From Alphaproteobacteria bacterium (lineage in GTDB: Bacteria > Pseudomonadota > Alphaproteobacteria > Rhizobiales > Xanthobacteraceae), in NCBI GenBank assembly GCA_009781045.1, contig WQYW01000005.1:1-63911 (forward strand): a stretch of 63,911 nucleotides of DNA. The letters are read 5' to 3'. Positions 26,580-35,858 of this stretch are shown here, one piece after another (position 1 is the stretch's first letter; every line of letters starts with the position of its first letter). Below the pieces are notes generated by a model. The model ran no database searches, had not been told where the DNA came from, and saw only the letters and a program-made list of their open reading frames with translations. Both the position numbers and the translations under genes were made by a program.

Positions 26580-27452
26580 ACAGGGAATTCGTCGCACCAG
26601 CGGAGGAAAGCGAGGTTGTGAGCGCCGGTTCAGTACCACTTCCTGGAAGGGCCGCCTCAAGAGCGGGTCTCCTCAAAGCATGCGAACGCACATCACGGAG
26701 TACGGCCGCGCATCCAACTCCGCAATGTCCGATTCCAATCGCCTGTCTGCAAGAGCCTGGATACCCGTGTCGTGGAGCGCCTGACGTCCAGTTTTTCGTC
26801 CATCTCGCCTGATCTTCCAGCACAGTCTGAAAAATCCGCGCGCTCTGATCATCGGAACCTGCTGGGGCTGGCCCGGCGCTGTTGCCGTAATGGCTGCCGT
26901 GGATCGTGTCGATGGTGTTGCCCATAATTGCGCCCTTGCCGCTCCGGTACCTGATCTGCCAGGCGCTGTACGACAGCCCAACAGAGGCGTCCTGCAAGCC
27001 AATATTGGCTATTGGCTTCGGCCAGGCTGGCAGCAATGGCAGCATTTGTGTCTCACCGCCAAGCCACCGTCTCCATCGGATCCGCGCCGCTTTCGCTGCG
27101 GCCTGAAAGCTGCAGCGTTCACAGAATTTGTCCGCACTCCCACCGATCTGGCGAATTCTGGCGAATGCACACAGCTTGCCAAAGCCCTTCACCATGCGAA
27201 TGGTGTCATATTGCCGTTGCGATGTATGAGCGGGTGCAACCTGCGCCGAAAGCGGCCTGTGCCAGGCGGAGGCCGCCCTCTGGTGGTCGGTTCGGCTGTG
27301 CCGAATTCGGTTGAGAAACCATCCGTTTGCGGGACGACCGTCTTCTTGCTAAGGTCAATCCCTGCGCGAAACGGCTGGAGGCACAGCTGGAGGCCCGTTT
27401 CTCCATCTGCAATGGCACAGGCGATATTCGAACCTGAACGAAGACCGTGTTG
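26580..27452. other. gene-poor region upstream of the acyltransferase
   Basis: About 0.9 kb. A 215-codon open frame on the minus strand (26548-27195) has no recognisable domain and an ordinary shadow composition. No HipA coding sequence is present. Confidence 0.45.
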
Positions 27453-29375
27453 ATGACGACCCGTAAACCGAGTGAAACCTATCGTCCCGACATTGACGGC
27501 TTGCGTGCCATCGCGGTCCTTTCTGTGCTTGGCTATCACGCCGTCCCGGAGTGGATTCGTGGCGGTTTTGTCGGTGTCGATGTCTTTTTCGTCATATCCG
27601 GGTACCTGATCACCACGGGCCTGCTCGAGACACTGCGGGACAATCGGTTCAGCCTGCTCGACTTTTATGAACGACGGATCTGCCGGATCTTTCCAGCGTT
27701 AATCACCGTTCTCGTAATCTGTTTCGCTTTCGGCTGGTTCACCTTGTTCGCTCAGGAATATGAGCAACTCGGCAAACACACCGCCGGAGGTGCCGGATTC
27801 GTTTCCAACCTCGTCCTGTTGGCCGATGTCGGCTATTTCGACAATGCCGCTGAGACCAAGCCACTCCTGCATCTGTGGAGCCTTGGCATTGAGGAACAAT
27901 ACTACGCAATCTGGCCTCTCATCCTCTGGGCAACATGGCGATTCCGCCTCAAGATCCTTCCCATGATTGTGAGCCTGCTCGCAATCTCCTTCTTTTTCAA
28001 CGTCTACCATCTGGAACACCGAGCCCAGACCATTTTCTATCTGCCGCAAAGCCGAGCCTGGGAACTTCTGGCGGGCTCGCTGCTTGCAGGCCTGGAGATG
28101 GAGAAGGCGGCTGTGGTCTGCGCTCGGACCCGCCTCGCCCTGTCGCTCGCCGGCATGGCAGCAATCCTCCTCGCGATAGCCATCCTCACCTCCCAGAGTC
28201 TGTTCCCCGGATGGTGGGCGATCCTGCCCGTTCTTGGCGCTGCATCCCTGATTGCAGCGGGCCAGGCCGGACTGGTGAACCGCACCATCCTGTCAAGCCG
28301 CCCGATGGTGGCAATCGGGCTCATCAGCTACCCCCTCTATCTCTGGCACTGGCCGCTGCTGTCCTTCGCCCGGATTTTGTCAGGTGAGGAACCCGCGCTT
28401 CCCGTTCGCATCCTCCTGGCCGCGCTGGCCATCGTGTTGGCGTCTCTGACCTATCGGTTTATCGAAAAGCCGATCCGCTTTGGTCGTCTCCGGCGCATAA
28501 GGCTCGGCCCCGTCTCGGCGGCGATGGCGAGCCTGTCTGCGGCCATGCTGGCGATCGGCATCCTCGGATATGGCGGCTTCGCCAACAAAGGTTTTGCCTC
28601 CCGCGCCAGTGCGACACCGGCGGAATTACGGGTCGGCGACATCGGGCCAACGCCCTATTTCCAATACCTCAAGCAGCGCTATTACCCCTGTCCTTCCACC
28701 GTCGCGAGCCATTCCCTCGAATTTGAAGGCGTCGTCCGCTGTTTCCAGTCGCGCGCCGACGAGCAGGTCGACTTCGCCCTGATCGGGGACAGTCACGCCG
28801 AACAGCTGTTCCTTGGTCTGGCCGAAGAACTCCCGAACCGCAACGTCATTTTTCTGATCCGAAGTGGCCTTCCGATACGGAGCAACGAGACGTTCTCCGA
28901 CATCTTCAGTTTCGTCCTGAAAACACAGTCCATCCGAACCGTCATCATCACCTCGCGGTGGTCGACACGAATCCGGGAAACCCCAGCCGGCCAGGACTTC
29001 ACCACCGAGCTTGCAAGAACCCTCGCGACGTTCAGGCTTGCCGGCAAGAACGTCTTTCTTACCGACGATTTTCCGACATTCAATTTCGACCCGGAAATCT
29101 GCAAGTACCAGCGCGGCCTCACCAGAAGTCATTGCACCATCAGCATCGACAATGCCAACAGTGAGCGCAGCACCTTTCTGCGCATGATTGCGGCTGCTGC
29201 CGACAGGGAACAGATTCCTGTTCTCAAAACCTGGCATTACCTCTGCCGATCTTCGGACTGCTCCATGACCCTGGGCAACCAGATCCTCTACCGCGACCGG
29301 AACCACCTTAACATCGTGGGCAGCAAGCACGTCGCCACCCTGCTTCTGCACGACTATCCGCTGCTCCAGAACTGA
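27453..29375 (+). CDS. membrane O-acyltransferase with C-terminal SGNH domain
   Basis: A 640-residue acyltransferase of the OafA/YrhL type, which moves acetyl (or similar) groups onto cell-surface sugars at the inner membrane. The acyltransferase-3 domain opens with Y-R-P-D-I-D-G-L-R-A-I-A-V and a catalytic-type His in L-G-Y-H-A (about residue 29), followed by about ten membrane helices to residue ~375. The periplasmic C-terminal domain has the SGNH signature: A-L-I-G-D-S-H-A-E-Q (about 440-450) and D-x-N-H-L (about 613). The ATG at 27453 gives MTTRKPSETYRPD and is preferred to the GTG at 27447. It is flanked by the two asparagine-synthetase copies. The likely target is the polysaccharide made by nearby genes (inference). 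Confidence 0.93.
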   Translation: MTTRKPSETYRPDIDGLRAIAVLSVLGYHAVPEWIRGGFVGVDVFFVISGYLITTGLLETLRDNRFSLLDFYERRICRIFPALITVLVICFAFGWFTLFAQEYEQLGKHTAGGAGFVSNLVLLADVGYFDNAAETKPLLHLWSLGIEEQYYAIWPLILWATWRFRLKILPMIVSLLAISFFFNVYHLEHRAQTIFYLPQSRAWELLAGSLLAGLEMEKAAVVCARTRLALSLAGMAAILLAIAILTSQSLFPGWWAILPVLGAASLIAAGQAGLVNRTILSSRPMVAIGLISYPLYLWHWPLLSFARILSGEEPALPVRILLAALAIVLASLTYRFIEKPIRFGRLRRIRLGPVSAAMASLSAAMLAIGILGYGGFANKGFASRASATPAELRVGDIGPTPYFQYLKQRYYPCPSTVASHSLEFEGVVRCFQSRADEQVDFALIGDSHAEQLFLGLAEELPNRNVIFLIRSGLPIRSNETFSDIFSFVLKTQSIRTVIITSRWSTRIRETPAGQDFTTELARTLATFRLAGKNVFLTDDFPTFNFDPEICKYQRGLTRSHCTISIDNANSERSTFLRMIAAAADREQIPVLKTWHYLCRSSDCSMTLGNQILYRDRNHLNIVGSKHVATLLLHDYPLLQN

Positions 29376-29856
29376 TTTCCACCGAGTTTTTCCCCCTTGA
29401 AATTTCAGGCCGCGATACCTCGTCCGTTCTCTCCAGACACAGCGACCTCAATTCGGCGCTGCCGCGCCTTTGGTGTCTCGTCGCGGCAAACCGACGACCA
29501 ACGCTGCCGCCCGGATGTGGAGACAGAACGTCATGGTCATGAAGCGGGTCAGTGGCTCCCGAGGGTGCCGGTGGACACCCCGCCTCCTGCTCGCGTTTGC
29601 CGTGCCACCCCTTGTGTGGTGACTCGACTGCGCGGGCTCCAGAGCTGGCGGATCCCTTCGAAGTACTCCTTGGGAGCGCTCTTTTGGATCCTTTGAGCTT
29701 TGAGTGGCAGGGCCGCATGGCGCTGGTGCAACCACCTGAAATCCGGTGGTCGCGATCACCGATCAATCAACCGAACTCCTGGTCGCGATGTGTGGGAATG
29801 GGTGGTCGCCTTCGTCGGAAGGTGCAGGCGAACGCACTCCGCCGCAACGGTCCCCG
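29376..29856. other. intergenic region between convergent genes
   Basis: About 480 bp between the acyltransferase stop and copy 2 of the direct repeat. No gene is supported. Confidence 0.45.
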
Positions 29857-30577
29857 CGCGCACGCTTCGAGAGCCGGCGGCGGCCTTCCGGAAACCCGCC
29901 CGACCAAACTGCAGACACGCGTGTGAATTCCACCTCACACCAGCCGCTCCTTCCAGGCCTGGAACATCAGGACCGGCCACAGCATCTGTTCGAAATTGCC
30001 GCGCCCGCTCTGGTGCTGTTGCCACACTTTCGAAATGGCGCCCGGCACAAAATACCCCTCCTGCGTCAGACGGGAGGGCGACAGCAGCTCGGCGGCCCAG
30101 TCGCGCAACGGCCCCCGCAACCAGTCGTGGAGCGGAATGGCAAAGCCCATCTTCGGCCGTTCAATAATCCCGCGCGGAACATAGCGGTAAAGTAATTGAC
30201 GCAGGATCCATTTCGACTGCCCCTCCCGAATCTTGAGGGTCAGAGGCAGGGAGGCGGCGTACTCGACCACACGGTGATCGAGGAACGGGGCCCGGGTTTC
30301 CAGGCTCACCGCCATGGCGGCGCGGTCCACCTTGGTGAGAATGTCGTCGGGCAGATAGGTGAGAATGTCCTGCCGCATCATCCATGGAACAAAATCCGCA
30401 TCCACCTGCCCCAGAGCCGCTGTGGCTTCGCCGGCACCGATCACGACGCTTTGCGCGTCCGGCCAGGCCGAGACCACCCGGTCATACATGGCCTGCGCGG
30501 AGGGGCAGGCCATCACCGCCGCCAGTTTTTGCAGCTTGTCGCCGGGCAGGCGCACATTGAAGCCCGGGATCAGCGCG
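29857..30577. repeat. 721-bp direct repeat, copy 2 (inside intact asnB)
   Basis: The parent copy of the segment found at 24232-24952. It covers the C-terminal part of asnB and the 78 bp after its stop. The 5' edge has no special motif in either copy, so duplication by illegitimate recombination, or by replacement during transfer, is more likely than insertion of a mobile element. Confidence 0.85.
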
Positions 30578-31866
30578 CCTGCGGCAGCTGCAATAGCGTC
30601 CCATCGGCGCGGTGGAACCGCGCCGATGGCCTTTCCGGCAAGCGCGCGCAGCGAGAGCGGCAGTGCGCCGAGGCGACGCCTGATCTTCGGCAGATACTGG
30701 TAGCGGTTGTAGCCGCCGAATAATTCGTCGCCGGCGTCACCGGAAAGGCTGACCGTGACATGCCGGCGCGCCAGATTCGAGACCAGCCAGGTCGGGATCT
30801 GGGACGAATCGGCAAAAGGCTCCGAATAGATCTCGGCCAGACGTGGCGCCACATTGAGCGCGTCCTCGCCGGTGACGTAGAATTCGGTATGGTCGGTGCC
30901 GAGATGGCGGGCCACCGCTTTGGCAGCCTCGGCCTCGTTATAGAGCGGATTGTCGAAGCCGATGGTGAAGGTCTTCACCGGCTGGCGCGACATCGCCTGC
31001 ATCAGGGCCACGATCAGCGAGGAATCGATGCCCCCCGAGAGGAAGGCCCCGAGCGGCACATCCGCCAGCATCTGGCCGCTGATGGCCTGACGCAGCAGTG
31101 CCTCCAGTTCTTCGCTGGCCTCGGCGTCGCTTCGCCCTTTTGCGCCTGCCGCGAACACCGGCAGCTGCCAGTAGGGGACCGCTGTCGCGCAGGCCCCCTC
31201 TGCCACCATATTTTCCGTGATCTCGACAAAGCTCCCGGGCGGCAGCTTCCCGATGCCCTCATAGATCGAATGGGGGGCCGGGACATAGGCGAATTTCAGG
31301 AACAGCGCCAGGGCCTGACGCGACAGGCGCGCAACGCAGGCGGGGTGGCGGCGCAAGGCCGAGAGTTCCGAGCCGAACAGCAGCACACCGTTCTGGACGC
31401 CATAATAGAGCGGTTTCTCACCGAGGCGGTCGCGTGCCAGGGTCAGCGTTCGCCGTTCGCGATCCCACAGCGCCAGCGCAAACATTCCGACCAGCCGTTT
31501 CAGTGTGGCCTCGACACCCCAGCGCTCAAACCCCGCCAGCATCACCTCGGTGTCGGAATGCCCCCGCCAGGGAAGAGGTCCCATCTCGGCGTCGAGCTGG
31601 TCACGCAGAGCCTGAAAATTATAGATCTCGCCGTTATAGACCACCACGAAGCGCTGCGAGGGCGAGGTCATGGGCTGGTGACCAGCCTCGCTCAGGTCAA
31701 GAACCGACAGCCGACGATGCCCGAGGAACAGCCCCTCGTCATTGCTCCACGCCCCGTGGTCGTCGGGACCGCGGTGACGAATGGCATCGCTCATCCGCGC
31801 CAGCACAGTGGCGCCTTCATAGCTCTGCCCACGACCGGGATGCCAGAAGCCCGCAAAGCCACACAT
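29935..31866 (-). CDS. asnB: glutamine-hydrolysing asparagine synthetase-like amidotransferase
   Basis: A 643-residue AsnB-family protein. Starting at 31866 places the nucleophile Cys at position 2 (M-C-G-F-A-G-F-W), which decides the start against the longer frame. The class II glutaminase domain (about 1-210) has R-H-R-G-P-D-D-H-G, Y-N-G-E-I-Y-N and H-S-D-T-E. The synthetase domain has the PPi loop L-S-G-G-I-D-S-S (about residue 270) and S-L-S-G-D-A-G-D-E-L-F-G-G-Y. The start lies 4 bp after the stop of the Wzy-like gene, so it is the last gene of a wzx-wzy-asnB operon. In such loci AsnB homologues can amidate uronic acids of the surface polysaccharide rather than make free asparagine; that role is inferred from context. 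Confidence 0.93.
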   Translation of the reverse strand: MCGFAGFWHPGRGQSYEGATVLARMSDAIRHRGPDDHGAWSNDEGLFLGHRRLSVLDLSEAGHQPMTSPSQRFVVVYNGEIYNFQALRDQLDAEMGPLPWRGHSDTEVMLAGFERWGVEATLKRLVGMFALALWDRERRTLTLARDRLGEKPLYYGVQNGVLLFGSELSALRRHPACVARLSRQALALFLKFAYVPAPHSIYEGIGKLPPGSFVEITENMVAEGACATAVPYWQLPVFAAGAKGRSDAEASEELEALLRQAISGQMLADVPLGAFLSGGIDSSLIVALMQAMSRQPVKTFTIGFDNPLYNEAEAAKAVARHLGTDHTEFYVTGEDALNVAPRLAEIYSEPFADSSQIPTWLVSNLARRHVTVSLSGDAGDELFGGYNRYQYLPKIRRRLGALPLSLRALAGKAIGAVPPRRWDAIAAAAGALIPGFNVRLPGDKLQKLAAVMACPSAQAMYDRVVSAWPDAQSVVIGAGEATAALGQVDADFVPWMMRQDILTYLPDDILTKVDRAAMAVSLETRAPFLDHRVVEYAASLPLTLKIREGQSKWILRQLLYRYVPRGIIERPKMGFAIPLHDWLRGPLRDWAAELLSPSRLTQEGYFVPGAISKVWQQHQSGRGNFEQMLWPVLMFQAWKERLV

Positions 31867-31870
31867 TTCG

Positions 31871-33187
31871 CTACACGGCCTCCGCCTGGTTTCGCTCACC
31901 CCGGTACCGGCCAAAGAAGCCATGTCGGGTCACCACCGCGCAAAGCGCCAGATTCAGTGTAAGCACGGGCTGCCGCAGCATGAAATGCGCGCCGCAGAAC
32001 AGCATGAGCACCACCAGCACTGTCGCCGCATAAGGGTCGCGAGCCTTCCAGGCCTGCCATCCCAGCCAGGCATAGAGCCAGGAAAACAGCGCTACCGCGA
32101 CAATCCCTCCCTGCGTCAGCATGTCGAGGTAAAGATTATGCGCCTCCTCTTTCACGTTCGGATCGCTCCGATAGGAAAACGCACCCGGGCCGTGCCCGAA
32201 CACCGGCGACTGTTGCCAGACATCGAGCGCATGACGCCACAACCTGGCTCGCACCTCACCTTTGTCTTCCCCGAAGCCGACACCGAACAGCGAATTTCCC
32301 TTCGCTGGACTGAAAGCCACAACCGCAGCGAAACACCATCCCCCATCCCTGCGCCCGGGCTCAACCGATGCAACTCCCGCCGGATCCCCTGTCCTCAGAT
32401 CAACGCAGCCGACCCCCTCGGTGGCGCTCTTGAACAGACAGAAAGCGACAATGAAGGCTGCCGCCATCGTCCCCAGCATCCGCCAGTTCGCCTTCCCCGC
32501 CAACACCACCGCCACCGTCAACAGCGCCAGCCCCAGCACCCAGGCCAGGAACAGGGCATCGCTGCGGATCGAGAGGCCCAAGACAAACAGGACCAGCAGA
32601 AACAGGGACTTCGCGGCCCAGCGCCACCCGCTCCAGTTCCCCTCCTCCAGCGCCGCGGCCAGCCATATCGGCAGCGTGAGCATAAAAAACGCCAGCTGGT
32701 TGGGATTGCTTGACCACCCCGAAAGACGCGATGGAAATTGAAAATTGACCCCGAGCCACTCGGCAAAAGCATTCGGTCCAGACAGAAAACTGTAGAATGG
32801 AACGAGCAGCAGCACCATTGCGATGACGCAGGTCGCCACCACGATGCGGTTCAGATCGGCCTTGCCGAGCCGATGCAGGAACGCCAGTACCATCAGGGCG
32901 AAACATGCCTTGTAGGCATAGGCGATCACGGTATGCCCGACATGGCCCCCCTGCACGGACCCGACGAGGAAGCCCACGCCCACCGCCAGCAGATAGCCGA
33001 ACCAGAACAGCAGGATCGGATGCGTGACATAGCCGAGCGCCCTCCATCGCAGCAGCGCCACCAGGATCAGCACGATCCCGCATAATTCCCCGACACCGAC
33101 GGGCAGATCGCCGAAACGCAGCGCGGTTGCCACCGAGGCGAAGGCGAATAATCCTGCTGCCACCGCCACATAATTTATCCCCTTCAT
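31871..33187 (-). CDS. O-antigen polymerase/ligase-like membrane protein (Wzy/WaaL family)
   Basis: A 438-residue polytopic membrane protein with about ten to twelve predicted helices. It has a large periplasmic loop between about residues 260 and 360 with the Wzy_C-type signature, including G-H-G-P-G-A-F and later E-E-A-H-N-L-Y-L-D (typical H-N-x-x-L of O-antigen ligase/polymerase domains). The ATG at 33187 overlaps the stop of the Wzx-like gene (ATGA); an in-frame extension to 33466 lies inside that gene and is a shadow. Its position between a flippase and AsnB supports polymerisation or ligation of an undecaprenyl-linked polysaccharide in the periplasm. Polymerase and ligase cannot be told apart from sequence alone. 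Confidence 0.88.
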   Translation of the reverse strand: MKGINYVAVAAGLFAFASVATALRFGDLPVGVGELCGIVLILVALLRWRALGYVTHPILLFWFGYLLAVGVGFLVGSVQGGHVGHTVIAYAYKACFALMVLAFLHRLGKADLNRIVVATCVIAMVLLLVPFYSFLSGPNAFAEWLGVNFQFPSRLSGWSSNPNQLAFFMLTLPIWLAAALEEGNWSGWRWAAKSLFLLVLFVLGLSIRSDALFLAWVLGLALLTVAVVLAGKANWRMLGTMAAAFIVAFCLFKSATEGVGCVDLRTGDPAGVASVEPGRRDGGWCFAAVVAFSPAKGNSLFGVGFGEDKGEVRARLWRHALDVWQQSPVFGHGPGAFSYRSDPNVKEEAHNLYLDMLTQGGIVAVALFSWLYAWLGWQAWKARDPYAATVLVVLMLFCGAHFMLRQPVLTLNLALCAVVTRHGFFGRYRGERNQAEAV

Positions 33188-34737
33188 AGGGCAAGGTTCC
33201 CTTCTCTCCTGCCCCGCACCACCACTGCCAGCCAGATCGTCAATGCAGCGAGGAGCACAAGCGAAACCACGGAAACGACGCTGTCGTGGCGCCATCCTGC
33301 CCACGCCGCCGCCGCACCGACACACAGCCACGGCAGCATGCTCGCCGCAGCCCGCATCAGGGCGCTCTGCAATGTGGTGCTGATCAACACCACCACCAGA
33401 ATCACCGCGGTCATCTGCGCCGCCAGCCAGGCCAGACCAATCTCCGTAATCCAGCATCCGGAGCACAGCACCAGCACGGCCAGACCCGCAGCAATCGACG
33501 CGCCATTCAGCGCCAGCGCCGCTGCCGCCGCCCTTGCTGCCTGCAGCAATTCCACGCCCAGCCGCACATGACCCGACATGCAGACCCCGGCGATCAGGGC
33601 CGGCGCAAAGAACCGGGTCTCGGCCATCGCAGCGCGGTGTCCCACCAACCCGTCATAGAGAAGGGCACCGAAAAGCGTGAATATGCCGTAGAGCAGCGAA
33701 CTCACCATCAGAAAGCGCGGCAATTGCGCCTTGAGCCACGATTTCTGCGCCGGATCCGAGAGCCAGGCGCAGAATCTGGGATAGACCAGCGCCGGATAGA
33801 GCGCGCCGATGACCCAGATTTTTGTCAGAATGTCGTAAATGGAGCGGTACTTTCCCAGAAGTTCCGCTCCATAGGCATGGCTGACATAAACCGACACAAA
33901 CTCCGTGCCCAGCACCTGGAGCAGCGCCACGCCCACCATCGGCCCGGCCTGGCGAAACAGCGCCCCGACAAACCGCGCTGCCGGCCGCCCCATTCGCATC
34001 CGTTCCTGCCGGTTCCACACCCACCAGAGCACAAAGCTGTCCAGCAGTTTGCGCAGCACGATCGCCGCCACCACCCATTCGACGCTTCGTACCAGAACCG
34101 CAACCGCGGCCACCGTGACAAAGCGGCTGACCTGCACGAAGATCTGGTATTGCGCTGAGACCAGCTGCTGCCCCTTGAGGATATTCAGCGTCTGGAAATA
34201 CTGCCCGGGCAGCGCTATGACATATTCGACCACCGCGGCAACACCGATCCACCAGGCGATCTCGACGTCGCCGACGCGAAGCGGAAACAGAAACTGCACG
34301 GCTTGCCCGATCAGTGGCGCGGCCAGCAGGAGACCGGCGCCGACAATCATATAGGTGACGACAGCGGAGCCGATGATCGCGCCACGCTCTGCGCCATCGG
34401 TTGACCAGGCGACCACGCCGACCACCGATTTGGCGAGACTGGCATCGACAAAGAGAAATGTGGCGGAGACCACGACATAAACCGAAAAGAAACCATAACC
34501 TGAAAATCCAAGCGAATAGACCAGGATCGGGATCACCAGGATATTGAGAACGAAGTTGACGCCATTGGCCGACAGAATGGCGAACGATTTCTTGAGCCAG
34601 TCGGTCACCCCCGTATCCACGGTCCCCGCCGCCCCACCACGCCCGCCAGACATGCCACGCCTCAGCCAATGCCGGGCGAACCCGCCGGCACGGCGCAGAA
34701 ACTTCCGTCCTGACATGTTCGGGCTTTGCAGATTCAT
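33184..34737 (-). CDS. polysaccharide flippase (Wzx-like, MOP superfamily)
   Basis: A 517-residue polytopic protein with about twelve to fourteen membrane helices, preceded by a basic cytoplasmic N-terminus of ~55 residues. The first helix region reads I-L-S-A-N-G-V-N-F-V-L-N-I-L-V-I-P-I-L-V, followed by the G-F-S-G-Y-G-F-F motif typical of oligosaccharide flippases. It would move lipid-linked repeat units across the inner membrane before polymerisation. It is the first gene of a tight minus-strand operon (overlap ATGA with the Wzy-like gene). A ribosome binding site CCGGAA precedes the ATG at 34737. Confidence 0.88.
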   Translation of the reverse strand: MNLQSPNMSGRKFLRRAGGFARHWLRRGMSGGRGGAAGTVDTGVTDWLKKSFAILSANGVNFVLNILVIPILVYSLGFSGYGFFSVYVVVSATFLFVDASLAKSVVGVVAWSTDGAERGAIIGSAVVTYMIVGAGLLLAAPLIGQAVQFLFPLRVGDVEIAWWIGVAAVVEYVIALPGQYFQTLNILKGQQLVSAQYQIFVQVSRFVTVAAVAVLVRSVEWVVAAIVLRKLLDSFVLWWVWNRQERMRMGRPAARFVGALFRQAGPMVGVALLQVLGTEFVSVYVSHAYGAELLGKYRSIYDILTKIWVIGALYPALVYPRFCAWLSDPAQKSWLKAQLPRFLMVSSLLYGIFTLFGALLYDGLVGHRAAMAETRFFAPALIAGVCMSGHVRLGVELLQAARAAAAALALNGASIAAGLAVLVLCSGCWITEIGLAWLAAQMTAVILVVVLISTTLQSALMRAAASMLPWLCVGAAAAWAGWRHDSVVSVVSLVLLAALTIWLAVVVRGRREGNLAL

Positions 34738-35858
34738 GTTCTATTCCGGGACAGTTGCCCAGCTACACTCAGACGGCTCCGGAGCCTACCTTCGCTATCC
34801 GCTCCAGCCATTGGTCTCAAGCCTGCGCAATGCAAATTTGCCGCGTGGCAGCATCCATTGTCCAGCCGATCCTGCGGCTGCCACATCCCACTCACCGCCG
34901 CCCTTTGTCAAGCCCATGAAAAGACGCGACGTTTCGACCCTCCCGCGGCCCGATACCAGAAGCACGACGCCACCGCGATGGAGGCGGCCAGGGCTTTGCC
35001 GTTAAACCTCACCAACGTTGAGGCGTTCGCGGTTGTCCCCCTGCGGGCGCGTCCATCGGCATAGAACGCCGTCCGCCGCCACGGCGTGCACCGCTGGCGC
35101 ACCAGAGGCACCTCGCTGCATGTTCCCTGGCTCCTTTGATGTCGCAGGCCAGGACTCGACGCGAGCAACGGAATCGGACCTCGTCGAAACCCGAATTGAT
35201 CATTGATCGAACTGGAGGTGTGGGTTTGTGTTTATCCCAATGGGAATTGTTTGCAGTCGGGCCCCCGGTATCCGCAACTGCCAAACGCTCTCACTCCCGA
35301 TTGTGCCACAATTTCGTGCACTCCGACGACCACAGCAACTTCAAGGATCCATCAACACCAACTGCGGTCATTTCCGGGCCAGATCTTCCTCCCACAGGCC
35401 TCTCAAACGGGACACCGGATTGCCAATTCCCGTCCACATCACTGGTTCCAGCGCGGCGCCTCGAAGCCGCAATTCCGGGACGAACGGCAACTGGCAGCCA
35501 ATCGCCATCCGTTTACTCCGCAGATTTCCCTTTGCAACCCCAGCTGATCGAAAACTGCGCTCGCCCTGCGGGATGCTGGATCGGCTTCCCCAGATTTGCC
35601 CTGGACCCCTCCCGGAAGTTTCTATCCTATTCTTCCTGAAAGGTTATTGCACATGTATCGGGCCTTCCTCGGCAAATCATATCCGATGTTCGTTTCGCGA
35701 AACGTGAACCCATCCGATCGGCACCCGACGCCCGCAAACCCGCGCGAAGGCGCTTCAAAGCAACTCCGCAAGGGCGGCGTTGGGCTTCAGGCTTCAGGTT
35801 ATGCCGAGGCACTGCCATCGCCACAGTTCCCGGTTCACCCCGCCCGCACCCCGCATGT
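34738..35858. other. long gene-poor region
   Basis: About 1.1 kb between the wzx start and the stop of the pseudocaspase gene. Open frames of up to 167 codons on the plus strand have no recognisable domain and overlap one another. The wzx promoter should lie near 34740-34900 but no clear -35/-10 pair stands out. Confidence 0.45.

Noticed and set aside
26548..27195. 215-codon minus-strand frame near the HipB remnant
   Set aside because: No domain, signal peptide or ribosome binding site is recognisable, and it overlaps the end of the better-supported HTH frame.
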